Shown: positions 55,331-63,978 of the stretch, in pieces
How positions within the stretch are numbered: the first letter of the stretch is position 1
Layout: each line of letters opens with the position of its first letter
Origin: Limimaricola pyoseonensis
GTDB lineage: Bacteria > Pseudomonadota > Alphaproteobacteria > Rhodobacterales > Rhodobacteraceae
Assembly: GCF_900102015.1 (NCBI RefSeq)
Contig: NZ_FNAT01000002.1
Location: 620,001 to 684,000, forward strand
Length of the DNA: 64,000 nucleotides
Direction of reading: 5' to 3'
Notes under the pieces: generated by a model
The model's database searches: none
What the model saw: only the letters and a program-made list of their open reading frames with translations
What the model was told of the DNA's origin: nothing
Program-made: the position numbers and the translations under genes

Positions 55331-56782
55331 TCAGACCGGCGCCGCCATCTCCAGGAGCGCATCGACATCGAGATGCGCCTCGAGATGGGCCGCGAGCGCG
55401 TCGAGCGTCTGCTCCACGCCGTCCTCGTAGGCCGTCCCGCCGGGCGTGCCGCCCAGCTCCTGCAGGAAGGCGCCGCGAAACGCGTCGCTGGCGAACAGCC
55501 CGTGCAGGTAGCAGCCCCGCACCCGCCCGTCGCGGCTGGCCGCGCCCTCGGGTCGCCCCTCGATCTCGAGCCAGGCCCGCGCCGTGTCGGGGCCCTCGGT
55601 CGCACCGATATGGATCTCGTAGCCGGTGACCGGCGCGCCGCTGTCGCGGGCGTGGCCGGTGCTGCGGCCCAGCCGCTTCTCGGGCCGCATCACCGTCTCC
55701 ACGTCGAGCAGGCCGAGCCCCTCGACCCGGCCCGGCGCGCCCTCGATCCCCTCCGGGTCGGCAATTCCGCGGCCGAGCATCTGGTAGCCGCCGCAGATGC
55801 CCAGCACCCGGCCGCCGCGGCGCAGATGCGCGCGCAGGTCGATGTCCCAGCCCTCGGCGCGAAAGGCGGCGAGATCCGCGATGGTGGATTTAGAGCCGGG
55901 AATCAGCACCAGGTCGGCGTCGCCGGGCAGGGGGCGGCCCGGCTCGACCATGACGACGCTGACGCCGGGCTCGGCCGAGAGCGGGTCGAGATCGTCGAAA
56001 TTCGCGATCCGGCCCAGCCGCGGCACGGCGATCTTCAGCGCGCCGCCGGGGCGGGCGGTGATCTCGGCCGCGTCCTCGGCCGGCAGGCGCCAGGCCTCGG
56101 CGAAATGCGGGATGATCCCGAGCGGTGCCCAGCCGGTGCGGCGGGCGATGATCTCCATGCCCTCGGCGAAGAGCGTCGCGTCGCCGCGGAACTTGTTGAC
56201 CGCGAAACCGCGGATCAGCGCCGCGTCCTCTGGGTCGAGCACGGCATGGCTGCCCACGAGCTGCGCGATCACGCCGCCCCGGTCGATGTCGCCCAGCAGC
56301 ACAACCGGCACGCCGGCGGCGCGCGCGAAGCCCATGTTGGCGATGTCGCCCGCCCTGAGATTGACCTCCGCCGGGCTGCCCGCGCCCTCGACCACGATCA
56401 GGTCGCGCCCCGTGGCCAGCCTGCGGAAGCTTTCGATCACGCGCGGCAGCAGCGTCGGCTTGAGCCGGGCGTAGTCGCGCGCCCGCGCGGTGGTCAGCCG
56501 GCGGCCCTGCACGACGACCTGCGCGCCGGTGTCGGTCTCGGGCTTGAGCAGGACGGGGTTCATGTCGATCAGCGGCTCGAGCCCCGCGGCGCGCGCCTGC
56601 AGCGCCTGCGCCCGGCCGATCTCGCCGCCATCGGCGGTGACGGCGGCGTTGTTCGACATGTTCTGCGGCTTGAACGGCGCGACCGCGAGGCCGCGATTGC
56701 GGGCCGCGCGCGCCAGCCCCGCGACGATCAGCGACTTGCCGACATTCGAGCCCGCGCCCTGGATCATGATGGCCCGCGTCAT
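55331..56782 (-). CDS. cobQ: Cobyric acid synthase
   Basis: 483-residue amidotransferase that amidates adenosylcobyrinate a,c-diamide in cobalamin synthesis. The ATP-binding N-terminal domain has [47 protein letters not shown] and [14 protein letters not shown]. The glutamine amidotransferase domain has [23 protein letters not shown] with the nucleophilic Cys, and the C-terminal [11 protein letters not shown]. The start at 56782 gives the conserved N-terminus and has GGGGG upstream; the longer open frame is not coding. No other cob genes are in the window except the divergent membrane protein. Confidence 0.95.
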   Translation of the reverse strand: MTRAIMIQGAGSNVGKSLIVAGLARAARNRGLAVAPFKPQNMSNNAAVTADGGEIGRAQALQARAAGLEPLIDMNPVLLKPETDTGAQVVVQGRRLTTARARDYARLKPTLLPRVIESFRRLATGRDLIVVEGAGSPAEVNLRAGDIANMGFARAAGVPVVLLGDIDRGGVIAQLVGSHAVLDPEDAALIRGFAVNKFRGDATLFAEGMEIIARRTGWAPLGIIPHFAEAWRLPAEDAAEITARPGGALKIAVPRLGRIANFDDLDPLSAEPGVSVVMVEPGRPLPGDADLVLIPGSKSTIADLAAFRAEGWDIDLRAHLRRGGRVLGICGGYQMLGRGIADPEGIEGAPGRVEGLGLLDVETVMRPEKRLGRSTGHARDSGAPVTGYEIHIGATEGPDTARAWLEIEGRPEGAASRDGRVRGCYLHGLFASDAFRGAFLQELGGTPGGTAYEDGVEQTLDALAAHLEAHLDVDALLEMAAPV

Positions 56783-56872
56783 CGCACCCCCGCCCGCGTC
56801 CTTTGACCGCATCTTCCGGCCGCGGCCGGTTTGCCCTAGCTGTCTAGGCGGCGCGGACGACGGGGAAAAGGG

Positions 56873-57442
56873 ATGAACACACCGGCACATCTGATCTTCG
56901 GCGCGGCGGCCTTCGGGCGGCCGGGCCGGCCGGCAGTCACGGCGGCGGCGCTTCTGGGCGGGCTGACGCCCGACCTGTCGCTCTACCTGCTGGTCGGCTG
57001 GAGCCTTCTGGTCGAGGGCGTGCCGGCGGCGGTGATCTTCCGCGACTACTATTTCTCCGATGCGTGGATGGCGGTGTTCGCCATCGACAACTCGATCCCG
57101 CTCTGGGCGGCCGGGCTGGCGCTGGCGCTCTACGGGCGTTGGCCGGTCCTCGTGGCCTTCGCGGGGGCCGGGCTGCTGCATCTGGGTCTCGACCTGGCGC
57201 TGCACGCCGAGGATGCGCGCCCGATGCTGTGGCCGTTCACGGAGTGGCGCTTCGTCTCGCCGTTCAGCTACTGGGACAGCGCCCGCCATGCCGGCCTCGT
57301 CGGCCCGCTCGAGGCCGGGCTGTCGGTGGCGCTGACGGGCTGGATGCTATGGCGGTTCCGCAGCCTCGCCATGCGGGCGGTGCTGCTCCTGCTTCTGCTG
57401 GCCGAGCTGGGCTCGTCCGGGATCTGGCGCTTCGTGTTCTAG
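56873..57442 (+). CDS. YdjM-like membrane protein (metal-dependent hydrolase fold)
   Basis: 189-residue protein with four or five membrane helices. [22 protein letters not shown] and [20 protein letters not shown] contain the conserved His and Asp residues of YdjM/DUF457 membrane hydrolases. Close relatives in Rhodobacterales are often labelled cobalamin biosynthesis protein CobQ because of their neighbourhood; nothing in the sequence supports cobyric acid synthase activity. It is divergent from cobQ. Substrate unknown. Confidence 0.72.
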   Translation: MNTPAHLIFGAAAFGRPGRPAVTAAALLGGLTPDLSLYLLVGWSLLVEGVPAAVIFRDYYFSDAWMAVFAIDNSIPLWAAGLALALYGRWPVLVAFAGAGLLHLGLDLALHAEDARPMLWPFTEWRFVSPFSYWDSARHAGLVGPLEAGLSVALTGWMLWRFRSLAMRAVLLLLLLAELGSSGIWRFVF

Positions 57443-57448
57443 CGCAAA

Positions 57449-57487
57449 CGAAAGGCGCGGCTCCCGGTCGGGGAGCCGCGCCTTTCG
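57449..57487. terminator. Bidirectional terminator between the YdjM-like and 57507 genes
   Basis: Perfect 17-bp stem (57449-57465 with 57471-57487) and a 5-base loop. It is preceded by AAA and its arms contain AAAGG/CCTTT, so it works in both directions between two convergent genes. Confidence 0.9.
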
Positions 57488-57506
57488 CGCAGGCTGTGCG
57501 GCACGC

Positions 57507-57830
57507 TCAGGCGGCGCGCGTTTCCAGCTCGGCGGCGTGACGGCGCTCGCTTTCCTCGCGCGACAGCGCGACCGAGGTCCGGACGCCCTTGCCGACGAAC
57601 TCCATCAGGCCCTGCACGACGCGCTCGTTCGGGTCGATCCCCGCGCAGGACAGCACTTCGCGGCCATCGCGGGAGCGGGCCCAGCGGGCGATCTGCTCGG
57701 GGCCGTTGCCGTATTTCTTGTCATCGGCAATGGCGTCGTCCAGAGCGGCGAGAACGACGGCCGCGAAGAGCTTGCGGGCCCGGTTGCCCTGCTCATTGTT
57801 GTAGGCGGTGCCGTCAACAAATTCCTTCAT
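57507..57830 (-). CDS. Conserved small protein (DUF6280-like)
   Basis: 107-residue soluble protein starting [20 protein letters not shown], followed by [20 protein letters not shown] and a region with [20 protein letters not shown]. It resembles a very conserved Rhodobacterales family that I recall as DUF6280. No catalytic motif or signal peptide is visible. AAGGAAG precedes the ATG. It is divergent from efp, separated by 228 bases of regulatory sequence. Function unknown. Confidence 0.75.
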   Translation of the reverse strand: MKEFVDGTAYNNEQGNRARKLFAAVVLAALDDAIADDKKYGNGPEQIARWARSRDGREVLSCAGIDPNERVVQGLMEFVGKGVRTSVALSREESERRHAAELETRAA

Positions 57831-57977
57831 GATGCTTCCTTACGTTCTTTTTGCTCTTGTCGCCTTGGCGTTCGAGTGACTATCGCGATTTCGTCCCGAT
57901 TCGGGTGGTCGATTTCGGAATGCCAGCCATGCGTCCGGTGCATGACGGCACGGGAAGAACGCAAGTATCCGGTCAGC

Positions 57978-58006
57978 TTGCCTTGCCGCGACCCGCGAGA
58001 TATAGG
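57978..58006 (+). promoter_or_regulatory. Promoter of efp
   Basis: TTGCCT (57978-57983) is followed after 17 bases by TATAGG (58001-58006). The efp ATG lies about 50 bases downstream. Confidence 0.55.
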
Positions 58007-58058
58007 CGGGCCAAAGTCGCGATCAAGCATCTGCCACAATTTCGTCACATGGACCGAT

Positions 58059-58622
58059 ATGCCCAAGATCAACGGTAACGAGATCCGCCCCGGCAACATT
58101 CTCGAGCACAATGGCGGCCTCTGGGCGGCGGTCAAGGTCGACCACGTCAAGCCCGGCAAGGGCGGCGCCTTCGCGCAGGTCGAGATGAAGAACCTGCGCA
58201 ACGGCTCCAAGCTGAACGAGCGCTTCCGCTCCGCCGACAAGGTCGAGCGCGTCCGCCTCGAGCAGCGCGACCAGCAGTTCCTGTTCGAGACCGACGGCAT
58301 GCTGACCTTCATGGACAGCGAGACCTACGACCAGATCGCGCTGCCGGCCGACCTCTTGGGCGAGCGTCGCCCCTTCCTGCAGGACGGCATGACCGTGCAG
58401 ATCGAATATTACGGCGAAGAGGCGCTGAACGTCTCGCTGCCGCAGAAGGTGACCTGCAAGGTGGTCGAGACCGAGCCGGTGGTGAAGGGCCAGACCGCGG
58501 CCAACAGCTTCAAGCCGGCGGTTCTGGACAACGGCGTGCGGGTGATGGTGCCGCCCTTTGTCGCGCAGGACGAGGACATCGTCGTCAACACCGAGAGCAT
58601 GGAATATTCCGAGCGCGCCTGA
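58059..58622 (+). CDS. efp: Translation elongation factor P
   Basis: 187-residue factor that relieves ribosome stalling at polyproline. The N-terminal KOW-like domain has [20 protein letters not shown] and VKPGKGGAF, with Lys34 at the position modified in other species. Two OB domains follow ([20 protein letters not shown], then [20 protein letters not shown]). The start at 58059 matches the family N-terminus [13 protein letters not shown]; the larger open frame upstream is not coding. The Shine-Dalgarno is weak. A terminator follows. Confidence 0.96.
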   Translation: MPKINGNEIRPGNILEHNGGLWAAVKVDHVKPGKGGAFAQVEMKNLRNGSKLNERFRSADKVERVRLEQRDQQFLFETDGMLTFMDSETYDQIALPADLLGERRPFLQDGMTVQIEYYGEEALNVSLPQKVTCKVVETEPVVKGQTAANSFKPAVLDNGVRVMVPPFVAQDEDIVVNTESMEYSERA

Positions 58623-58645
58623 TCGCGGCCGGAAGAGTTGAGGAG

Positions 58646-58670
58646 AGGGCGGCCATTCGGCCGCCCTTTT
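58646..58670 (+). terminator. Rho-independent terminator after efp
   Basis: Perfect 9-bp stem AGGGCGGCC/GGCCGCCCT with a 4-base loop ATTC, then TTT. It lies 23 bases after the efp stop and faces the convergent ygfZ. Confidence 0.9.
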
Positions 58671-58683
58671 CGCGTCTCGGGGC

Positions 58684-59424
58684 TCAGTCGATCCGCCGCA
58701 GCGTCGCGTCGCCCGCCGTCATGCCGTCGCCCGCGCGGTCGAAGCGCAGCCAGGCGATGGCCTCGTCGCCGGCGCGGCTGTGCAGCGTGCCAGCCGGCCG
58801 GCCGTCGGCCGACAGGATCTCGCTGCCCGGCTCGGCGGGGCCGTCCACCGCCACCCGCGCGAAGCCCTTGCGCAGCTCGGTCTTGTGCTTCATCCGCGCG
58901 GTCACTTCCTGGCCGACATAGCAGCCCTTGCGGAAGTCGACGCCGCCCATGCGCTCGAAGCCGGCCTCGAGGATGTAGGTCTCGGGGCCCAGTTCGCTGC
59001 CCCATTCGGGGATCAGGTGTTCGACCCGGATCGCGGTCCAGTCGCTGCCGTCGTCGCCGGACTCGTCGCCGTAGAGCCGCCAGCCCAGCGCCGCGTGGCG
59101 CGGGTCGGGCAAGGCGCCCTCGGGGGCCGGGCCGGTGCCGCGGCGCACCCGCAGCCCGGTCTCCTCAAGCGCCACGTCGGCACGCAGCTTGTACATCGAC
59201 AGCCGCTGCGCCAGCTGCGGCGCGATGCCCGAGGGCGCGTCGATCAGCAGCCGCTCGGCCTCGCCCTTCACGAAGAAGTCGGCGATCAGCTTGCCCTGCG
59301 GGGTGAGCAGCGCGGTGTAGACGAGGCCGTCGCGGGCCCGCGCGATGTCGGTGGTGACGAGCCCCTGCAGGAACTCCTCGCGGTCGGCGCCGGTCAGCGC
59401 GATGATGGTGCGGTCATGGGTCAT
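58684..59424 (-). CDS. ygfZ: Folate-binding YgfZ/GcvT-like protein
   Basis: 246-residue tetrahydrofolate-binding protein that helps make or repair certain iron-sulfur clusters. The family signature K-G-C-Y-x-G-Q-E is present in FRKGCYVGQEVTARMKHKTE. ALTGADREEFLQGLVTTDI at the N-terminus and GLVYTALLTPQGKLIADFFV also fit. No Shine-Dalgarno precedes the ATG. Instead a promoter-like CTGACG-N17-TATATC ends 7 bases before it, so the mRNA may be leaderless. It lies 45 bases downstream of the ABC exporter gene on the same strand. Confidence 0.92.
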   Translation of the reverse strand: MTHDRTIIALTGADREEFLQGLVTTDIARARDGLVYTALLTPQGKLIADFFVKGEAERLLIDAPSGIAPQLAQRLSMYKLRADVALEETGLRVRRGTGPAPEGALPDPRHAALGWRLYGDESGDDGSDWTAIRVEHLIPEWGSELGPETYILEAGFERMGGVDFRKGCYVGQEVTARMKHKTELRKGFARVAVDGPAEPGSEILSADGRPAGTLHSRAGDEAIAWLRFDRAGDGMTAGDATLRRID

Positions 59425-59431
59425 GGCGGCA

Positions 59432-59460
59432 GATATAGGCGGCCATCGCGGCGACGTCAG
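59432..59460 (-). promoter_or_regulatory. Candidate promoter giving a leaderless ygfZ mRNA
   Basis: On the minus strand CTGACG is followed after 17 bases by TATATC (plus-strand 59432-59437). The A of the ygfZ ATG lies 8 bases after the -10 element, where transcription would start. Confidence 0.45.
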
Positions 59461-59469
59461 CCCGTGGGC

Positions 59470-61266
59470 TCATTCCTTCTCGGCGTCGCGGAACTGCAGC
59501 GCGTGCAGATCGGCATAGAGCCCGCCGCGCGCCAGAAGCTCGGCATGGCTGCCCTGGTCGACGGCCTGGCCCTGGTCCATCACCACGATGCTGTCGGCGC
59601 CCTGCACGGTCGAGAGGCGGTGCGCGATGACCAGCGTGGTGCGGCCCTCTGAGAGCCGCTCCAGCGCCTCCTGCACCACCGCCTCGGAGCGGGTGTCGAG
59701 CGCGCTGGTGGCCTCGTCGAGCAGGAGCACCGGCGTGTCGCGCAGAAGCGCCCGGGCGATCGCCACGCGCTGGCGCTGGCCGCCCGAGAGCGCCGAGCCG
59801 CGCGGGCCGGCGGGGCTGTCGAGCCCGTTGGCGAGCCGGGGCAGGAAGTCGCTGACATGGGCGGCGTCGAGCACCTCGCGCAGCTGCGCGTCCGAGACGT
59901 CGGTGCGCCCGAGCAGGATGTTGTCGCGGATCGATTCGTCGAACAGCAGCGCGTCCTGCGTCACCACCGAGATCATGCCGCGCAACTCCTCGAGCGACAT
60001 CGCCCGGGTCGGCACGCCGCCGATGGTGATCTCGCCCGATTGCGGATCGACCAGCCGGGTGAGCAGGTTGAAGACCGTGCTCTTGCCCGCGCCGGACGCG
60101 CCGACCAGCGCCGTGGTCTTGCCGGCGGCGGCGGTGAAGGACGCGCCGCGCAGCACCGGCAGGTCGCCATAGGCGAGGCGGACGTCGTCGAGCGCGATCT
60201 CGGGCGCGCCTTGCGGCGCGGGGCGCGGACGCGCGGGCGAGGTCAGGGTCGGGCGGGCGGCGAAGATCATCCGCATCCGTTCGATCGAGGCGGCGGCGGC
60301 CTGCCACTGGCCAGAGATGTTGCCCAGCCGGCGCAGCGGCTCGAAGGCGAGCGACATGGCGGTGAAGAAGGCCATGAACTGGCCCACCGTCTTGTCGCCG
60401 GCGATGATCTCGGCGCCGCCGTAGAACAGCACGCCCAGGAAACCGAGCCCGGTCATGATGTCGATCATCGAGGGGATCGCGGCCTGGCCGGTGGCGGCGC
60501 GGGTCTCGGCGCGCACCCGCTGCCGGATCAGCTGGCCGTAGCGGTCGGACTGGTAGCCTTCGAGCCCGTTGAGCTTGATCGGGGCGAGGCCGTGGAACAC
60601 CTCGTCGAGCCGGGTCGACATGCGCGCCGCGATCTCGCGCGAGGCACGCGCCCGGCGGCGCACGTATTTCTGCGCGAGGAAGGAGGGCAGCACCAGAACC
60701 GGGATGCCGATCAGCGCCACCAGCGTCCATTTCCAGTCGACCGAGAGCGCGACCGCGAAGAGCGCGACAACCGAGGTCAGGTCGCGCCCCGCGCCGGTGA
60801 CGATGGTCGACCAGATCTGGTTGATGGCGTTGACGTCGCCCTGCACCCGCTCGATCAGGTAGCCCGGCGGGTGCGACTGGTGCCAGCCGCCGTCGAGCCG
60901 CATCAGATGCGACAGCAGGTCGGCGCGGATGCGCGCGGCGGTGCGTTCGCGGATCGTGGTCATCAGCACGCGCTGCGACATCGAGGTGACGGCGCGCACG
61001 ATGAAGATGCCCATGACCACGACGCCGACGATCCACAGCGCGTCGGTGCGGCCGGCGACGAAGATCTCGTCGAACATCGGCTTCATCATCGAGGCGAAGA
61101 GCCCGAGCGAGCCGCCCTCGATCGCCATCAGCACCATGGCGACGGCCAGCAGGCGCCAGTGCCGCGACAGGTAGCCGCGCCACAGCCACAGGAACAGGCC
61201 GCGCCGGTCCTCGGCGGCGACGGGGCCGGTCGCGGGGGTGGCGGCAGGGTCGGTGGTGGCGGTCAT
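59470..61266 (-). CDS. ABC transporter, permease-ATPase fusion (MsbA type)
   Basis: 598-residue exporter half-transporter. Six helices lie in the N-terminal ~330 residues (AVAMVLMAIEGGSLGLFASM is the first), with HPPGYLIERVQGDVNAINQI. The ATPase domain has Walker A ALVGASGAGKSTVFNLLTRL, Q-loop MISVVTQDALLFDESIRDNI, signature ALSGGQRQRVAIARALL and Walker B VLLLDEATSALD. It resembles lipid A flippase MsbA and multidrug exporters. The start at 61266 overlaps the stop of the upstream phosphatase-like gene (ATGA). The same frame is open much further upstream but that is not coding. Confidence 0.92.
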   Translation of the reverse strand: MTATTDPAATPATGPVAAEDRRGLFLWLWRGYLSRHWRLLAVAMVLMAIEGGSLGLFASMMKPMFDEIFVAGRTDALWIVGVVVMGIFIVRAVTSMSQRVLMTTIRERTAARIRADLLSHLMRLDGGWHQSHPPGYLIERVQGDVNAINQIWSTIVTGAGRDLTSVVALFAVALSVDWKWTLVALIGIPVLVLPSFLAQKYVRRRARASREIAARMSTRLDEVFHGLAPIKLNGLEGYQSDRYGQLIRQRVRAETRAATGQAAIPSMIDIMTGLGFLGVLFYGGAEIIAGDKTVGQFMAFFTAMSLAFEPLRRLGNISGQWQAAAASIERMRMIFAARPTLTSPARPRPAPQGAPEIALDDVRLAYGDLPVLRGASFTAAAGKTTALVGASGAGKSTVFNLLTRLVDPQSGEITIGGVPTRAMSLEELRGMISVVTQDALLFDESIRDNILLGRTDVSDAQLREVLDAAHVSDFLPRLANGLDSPAGPRGSALSGGQRQRVAIARALLRDTPVLLLDEATSALDTRSEAVVQEALERLSEGRTTLVIAHRLSTVQGADSIVVMDQGQAVDQGSHAELLARGGLYADLHALQFRDAEKE

Positions 61267-61958
61267 CGGTCCGCCTTTCGTGCGGCGTAGCTCGCGGTGG
61301 CGGCCTCGGGGTCGTATTCGGTGGCGATCCACTCCTCGATGCCGATCGGGCCCTCTTGCAGCCGCGCCTCGTAAAGATCGAGGATGTGGTCGAGGATGCC
61401 GGTGCGCGAGTTCTTGAAGTGCAGGAAGCGCGGATGCAGCTGGCGGCGCGCCTCGGCGACGGAATGCCCCTCGGCCAGCAGGTGCAGCGCCGAGGCGAAG
61501 CCGGCCCGGTCGGCGCCGGACTTGCAATGCATCACCACCGGGCGCTCGGCCTCGCGCAAAAGCTGGAACAGCCGCAGGATCTGGTCGCGCGGCGCCGCCT
61601 TGCGGGCGGACAGCTGGGTCGAGACCAGCCGCAGCCCCAGCGCGCGGCAGCTTTCGGCCTCGAACAGGTAGCGCGGATGGCCGCCCTCGCCGCGCAGGTT
61701 GATCACGGTGCGGATGCCGAGCTTGGCCATCTTGCCGAAGCGGCCATGGGTCGGCTGGTTCGAGCGGAACACGCCCGGCGCGACGAGGTGGAAGTTGGTC
61801 CACCAGTAGCGCAGGATCGCGTGGTCGAGGATCAGGTAGCTCGCGAAGGCCTGCCTGCGGCCGCGCGCGGTGCCGATGTCGTGCCGCCGCGTGCGCATTC
61901 CGCGCTCCCAAGCCCTGATCCTGTCGAGAAGCCGCATCGTCTTGCCCATGTCGTGCAT
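61263..61958 (-). CDS. Tyrosine-phosphatase-like protein (CX5R)
   Basis: 231-residue protein of the dual-specificity/tyrosine phosphatase superfamily. The P-loop HCKSGADRAG has Cys145 and the Arg of CX5R. FRSNQPTHGRFGKMAKLGIR and TVINLRGEGGHPRYLFEAES are also typical of this bacterial group. There is no signal peptide; a basic N-terminal segment precedes the domain. Several close ATGs exist (61949, 61958, 61994); I use 61958, which has AAGG upstream. The stop overlaps the ABC exporter start (ATGA), suggesting shared expression. Confidence 0.85.
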   Translation of the reverse strand: MHDMGKTMRLLDRIRAWERGMRTRRHDIGTARGRRQAFASYLILDHAILRYWWTNFHLVAPGVFRSNQPTHGRFGKMAKLGIRTVINLRGEGGHPRYLFEAESCRALGLRLVSTQLSARKAAPRDQILRLFQLLREAERPVVMHCKSGADRAGFASALHLLAEGHSVAEARRQLHPRFLHFKNSRTGILDHILDLYEARLQEGPIGIEEWIATEYDPEAATASYAARKADR

Positions 61959-62061
61959 CCGGCCTTGCATAAGCATCGCGGTCCGGCCCCGCAAGCCGGG
62001 CGGGGTTTACGCATGGCCGGTCCGCGCTTAGGGCAAGGCAGGGCGGCGAAGGGGCAGTGCG

Positions 62062-62682
62062 ATGGACGATCTTGCGGTCGAGGTGATCGAGCGGGTGCGG
62101 CTCTGGCCCACCCATGCGGCGCTGGACGGCCGCCTGATGCGGGTGAAATGGGGTGCCTGGGCCGTCTATGTCCCGGCGCGGCAGCTGAAGCTCCTGCACG
62201 CGGTGGGCGGGTGCCAGCACTGCATCTCGCCGCGCGGGCCGAAGCGCGAGGCCGTGCTCGAGGGCCGCGAAACGGGTCCGAACGCGGAGGCCTGGGCCGC
62301 GGCCTTCCGCCGGCCTGTGGTGCGGCGGGTGGCCGAGAACTGGGTGATGTTCGACCGGCTTCACCGGGCCGGGCTCGGCCCCGAGCCGCTCGGGCTCGTG
62401 GTGGTGCGCGACTATCGCAGCTTCTTCTCGCGCGGGGTGGGGCCGGCGGCGGGGCTGCGGGTGGCGGACCTGAACACCTATCCCGAGAAGACCCCCGCCA
62501 CCGAGGCCGAGCTGCGCGCCGCCGGGATCGTGCCGGACCGCACGCTCGCCTCGATCCGCGAGCAGATCCGCGGCTATGTGAGCGACCTCAACAACCTCTA
62601 CGGGGCGATGCCGCTGGACGGAGAGGCCGAGGTGGAGCAGGTCGAGGCGAAGCTGCGGCGCGCGCTCGAGCAAGCCGGATGA
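62062..62682 (+). CDS. Unrecognised conserved-looking protein
   Basis: 206-residue soluble protein that I cannot assign. The first part (LAVEVIERVRLWPTHAALDG, then WAVYVPARQLKLLHAVGGCQ) is rich in Trp and Cys/His (CQHC). The middle, FDRLHRAGLGPEPLGLVVVR, faintly recalls the N-lobe of small kinases. The end is helical with many Glu residues. No signal peptide or membrane segment is seen. It is divergent from the phosphatase/ABC pair and close to a class V aminotransferase gene. The regular codon use supports a real gene. Confidence 0.65.
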   Translation: MDDLAVEVIERVRLWPTHAALDGRLMRVKWGAWAVYVPARQLKLLHAVGGCQHCISPRGPKREAVLEGRETGPNAEAWAAAFRRPVVRRVAENWVMFDRLHRAGLGPEPLGLVVVRDYRSFFSRGVGPAAGLRVADLNTYPEKTPATEAELRAAGIVPDRTLASIREQIRGYVSDLNNLYGAMPLDGEAEVEQVEAKLRRALEQAG

Positions 62683-62769
62683 CAGCGCGGCGCTGACGGG
62701 GCCGCATTGACGGGACGGCGGGGTGGCGTAGGGTTCGGGCCCGTACAACCCAGACGAGGCCCGCGCCCC

Positions 62770-63948
62770 ATGTCCCTCTCCCACGGCCGCCCCTACCTTG
62801 CCATTCCCGGCCCCTCCGTGATGCCCGACCGGGTGCTGGCGGCGATGCACCGGCCGGCGCCCAACATCTACACCGGCGCGCTGCACGAGATGACCGAGAC
62901 GCTGGTGCCCGACCTCAAGGCGGTGGCCGGCACGCGGCACGACGTCGCGATCTACATCGCCAACGGGCACGGCACATGGGAGGCGTCGCTGCTGAACGTG
63001 CTGTCGCGCGGCGACCGGGTGCTGGCGCTGGTCAGCGGCCGGTTCGGCGAGGGCTGGGCCGAGGTGGCGCGCGCGCTGGGCGCCGAGGTCGAGGTGATGG
63101 AGTTCGGCCTCGACCGCCCGGCCGACCCGGCCCGCATCGAGGCGCGGCTGCGCGAGGACCGCGAGGCCGCGATCAAGGCGGTGATGGTGGTGCATGCCGA
63201 CACCGCGACCGGGGTGCGCAGCGACGTCGCGGCGATCCGCGCGGCGATGGATGCCGCAGGCCACCCGGCGCTTCTGCTGGCCGATTGCATCGCCTCGATG
63301 GGCTGCGACCGCTTCGAGATGGACCGCTGGGGCGTGGATGTCGCGATCACCGCCAGTCAGAAGGGGCTGATGACCCCGCCCGGCCTCGGCTTCGTGTTCT
63401 TCTCAGAGCGCGCCGGGGCGGCGCGGGCGCGCGCCGACATGGTCACGCCCTACTGGGACTGGCGGCCGCGGGCGGCGCCCGAGCAGTACTACCAGTATTT
63501 CGGCGGCACCGCGCCGACCCACCACCTCTACGGGCTGCGCGCCGCGCTCGACATGATCGCCGAGGAGGGGCTCGAGCAGGTCTGGACGCGGCACGCCCGG
63601 CTGGCGGCGGCGGTCTGGGCGGCGGTCGAATGCTGGGGGCGCGACGGCACGATGCGGCTGAACGTCGCCGCACCGGAGGCGCGCAGCCACGCCGTGACCT
63701 CGATCGCGCTGGAGGCGCCCGATGCCGACCGGCTCAGGGCCTGGTGCGAGCAGGAGGCCGGGCTGACGCTCGGCATCGGCTTGGGGCGGATGCCGATGGA
63801 GGGCTGGTTCCGGATCGGCCACATGGGCCACGTCAACGCGCACATGGTTTTGGGCGCGCTGGGCGTGATCGAGGCGGGGCTGGCCGCGCTGTCCATCCCG
63901 CACGGCGCCGGGGGCGCGGCGGCCGCGGCGCGGGCGCTGGCCGGGTAG
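62770..63948 (+). CDS. Class V aminotransferase (serine-glyoxylate/alanine-glyoxylate type)
   Basis: 392-residue PLP enzyme. LAIPGPSVMPDRVLAAMHRP is the family start, and ADCIASMGCDRFEMDRWGVD precedes ITASQKGLMTPPG, in which Lys198 should bind PLP. The C-terminal FRIGHMGHVNAHMVLGAL block is typical of serine-glyoxylate aminotransferases. It may serve the serine cycle or photorespiratory-type glyoxylate use. The start at 62770 gives the conserved N-terminus. Confidence 0.92.
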   Translation: MSLSHGRPYLAIPGPSVMPDRVLAAMHRPAPNIYTGALHEMTETLVPDLKAVAGTRHDVAIYIANGHGTWEASLLNVLSRGDRVLALVSGRFGEGWAEVARALGAEVEVMEFGLDRPADPARIEARLREDREAAIKAVMVVHADTATGVRSDVAAIRAAMDAAGHPALLLADCIASMGCDRFEMDRWGVDVAITASQKGLMTPPGLGFVFFSERAGAARARADMVTPYWDWRPRAAPEQYYQYFGGTAPTHHLYGLRAALDMIAEEGLEQVWTRHARLAAAVWAAVECWGRDGTMRLNVAAPEARSHAVTSIALEAPDADRLRAWCEQEAGLTLGIGLGRMPMEGWFRIGHMGHVNAHMVLGALGVIEAGLAALSIPHGAGGAAAAARALAG

Positions 63949-63978
63949 GGCCGGGCGCCCGGGCCGCGGGCCGGGCGG

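Noticed and set aside
55331-57289. Longer cobQ reading frame starting at 57289
   Set aside because: The extra ~169 residues are antisense to the YdjM-like gene and have no conserved content; the CobQ N-terminus begins at 56782.
59470-63264. A single 1264-codon minus-strand open frame joining the ABC exporter to upstream sequence
   Set aside because: Only the part from 61266 down has ABC motifs. Upstream it runs in a different frame from the phosphatase-like gene and antisense to two plus-strand genes. Long open frames are expected in GC-rich coding DNA.
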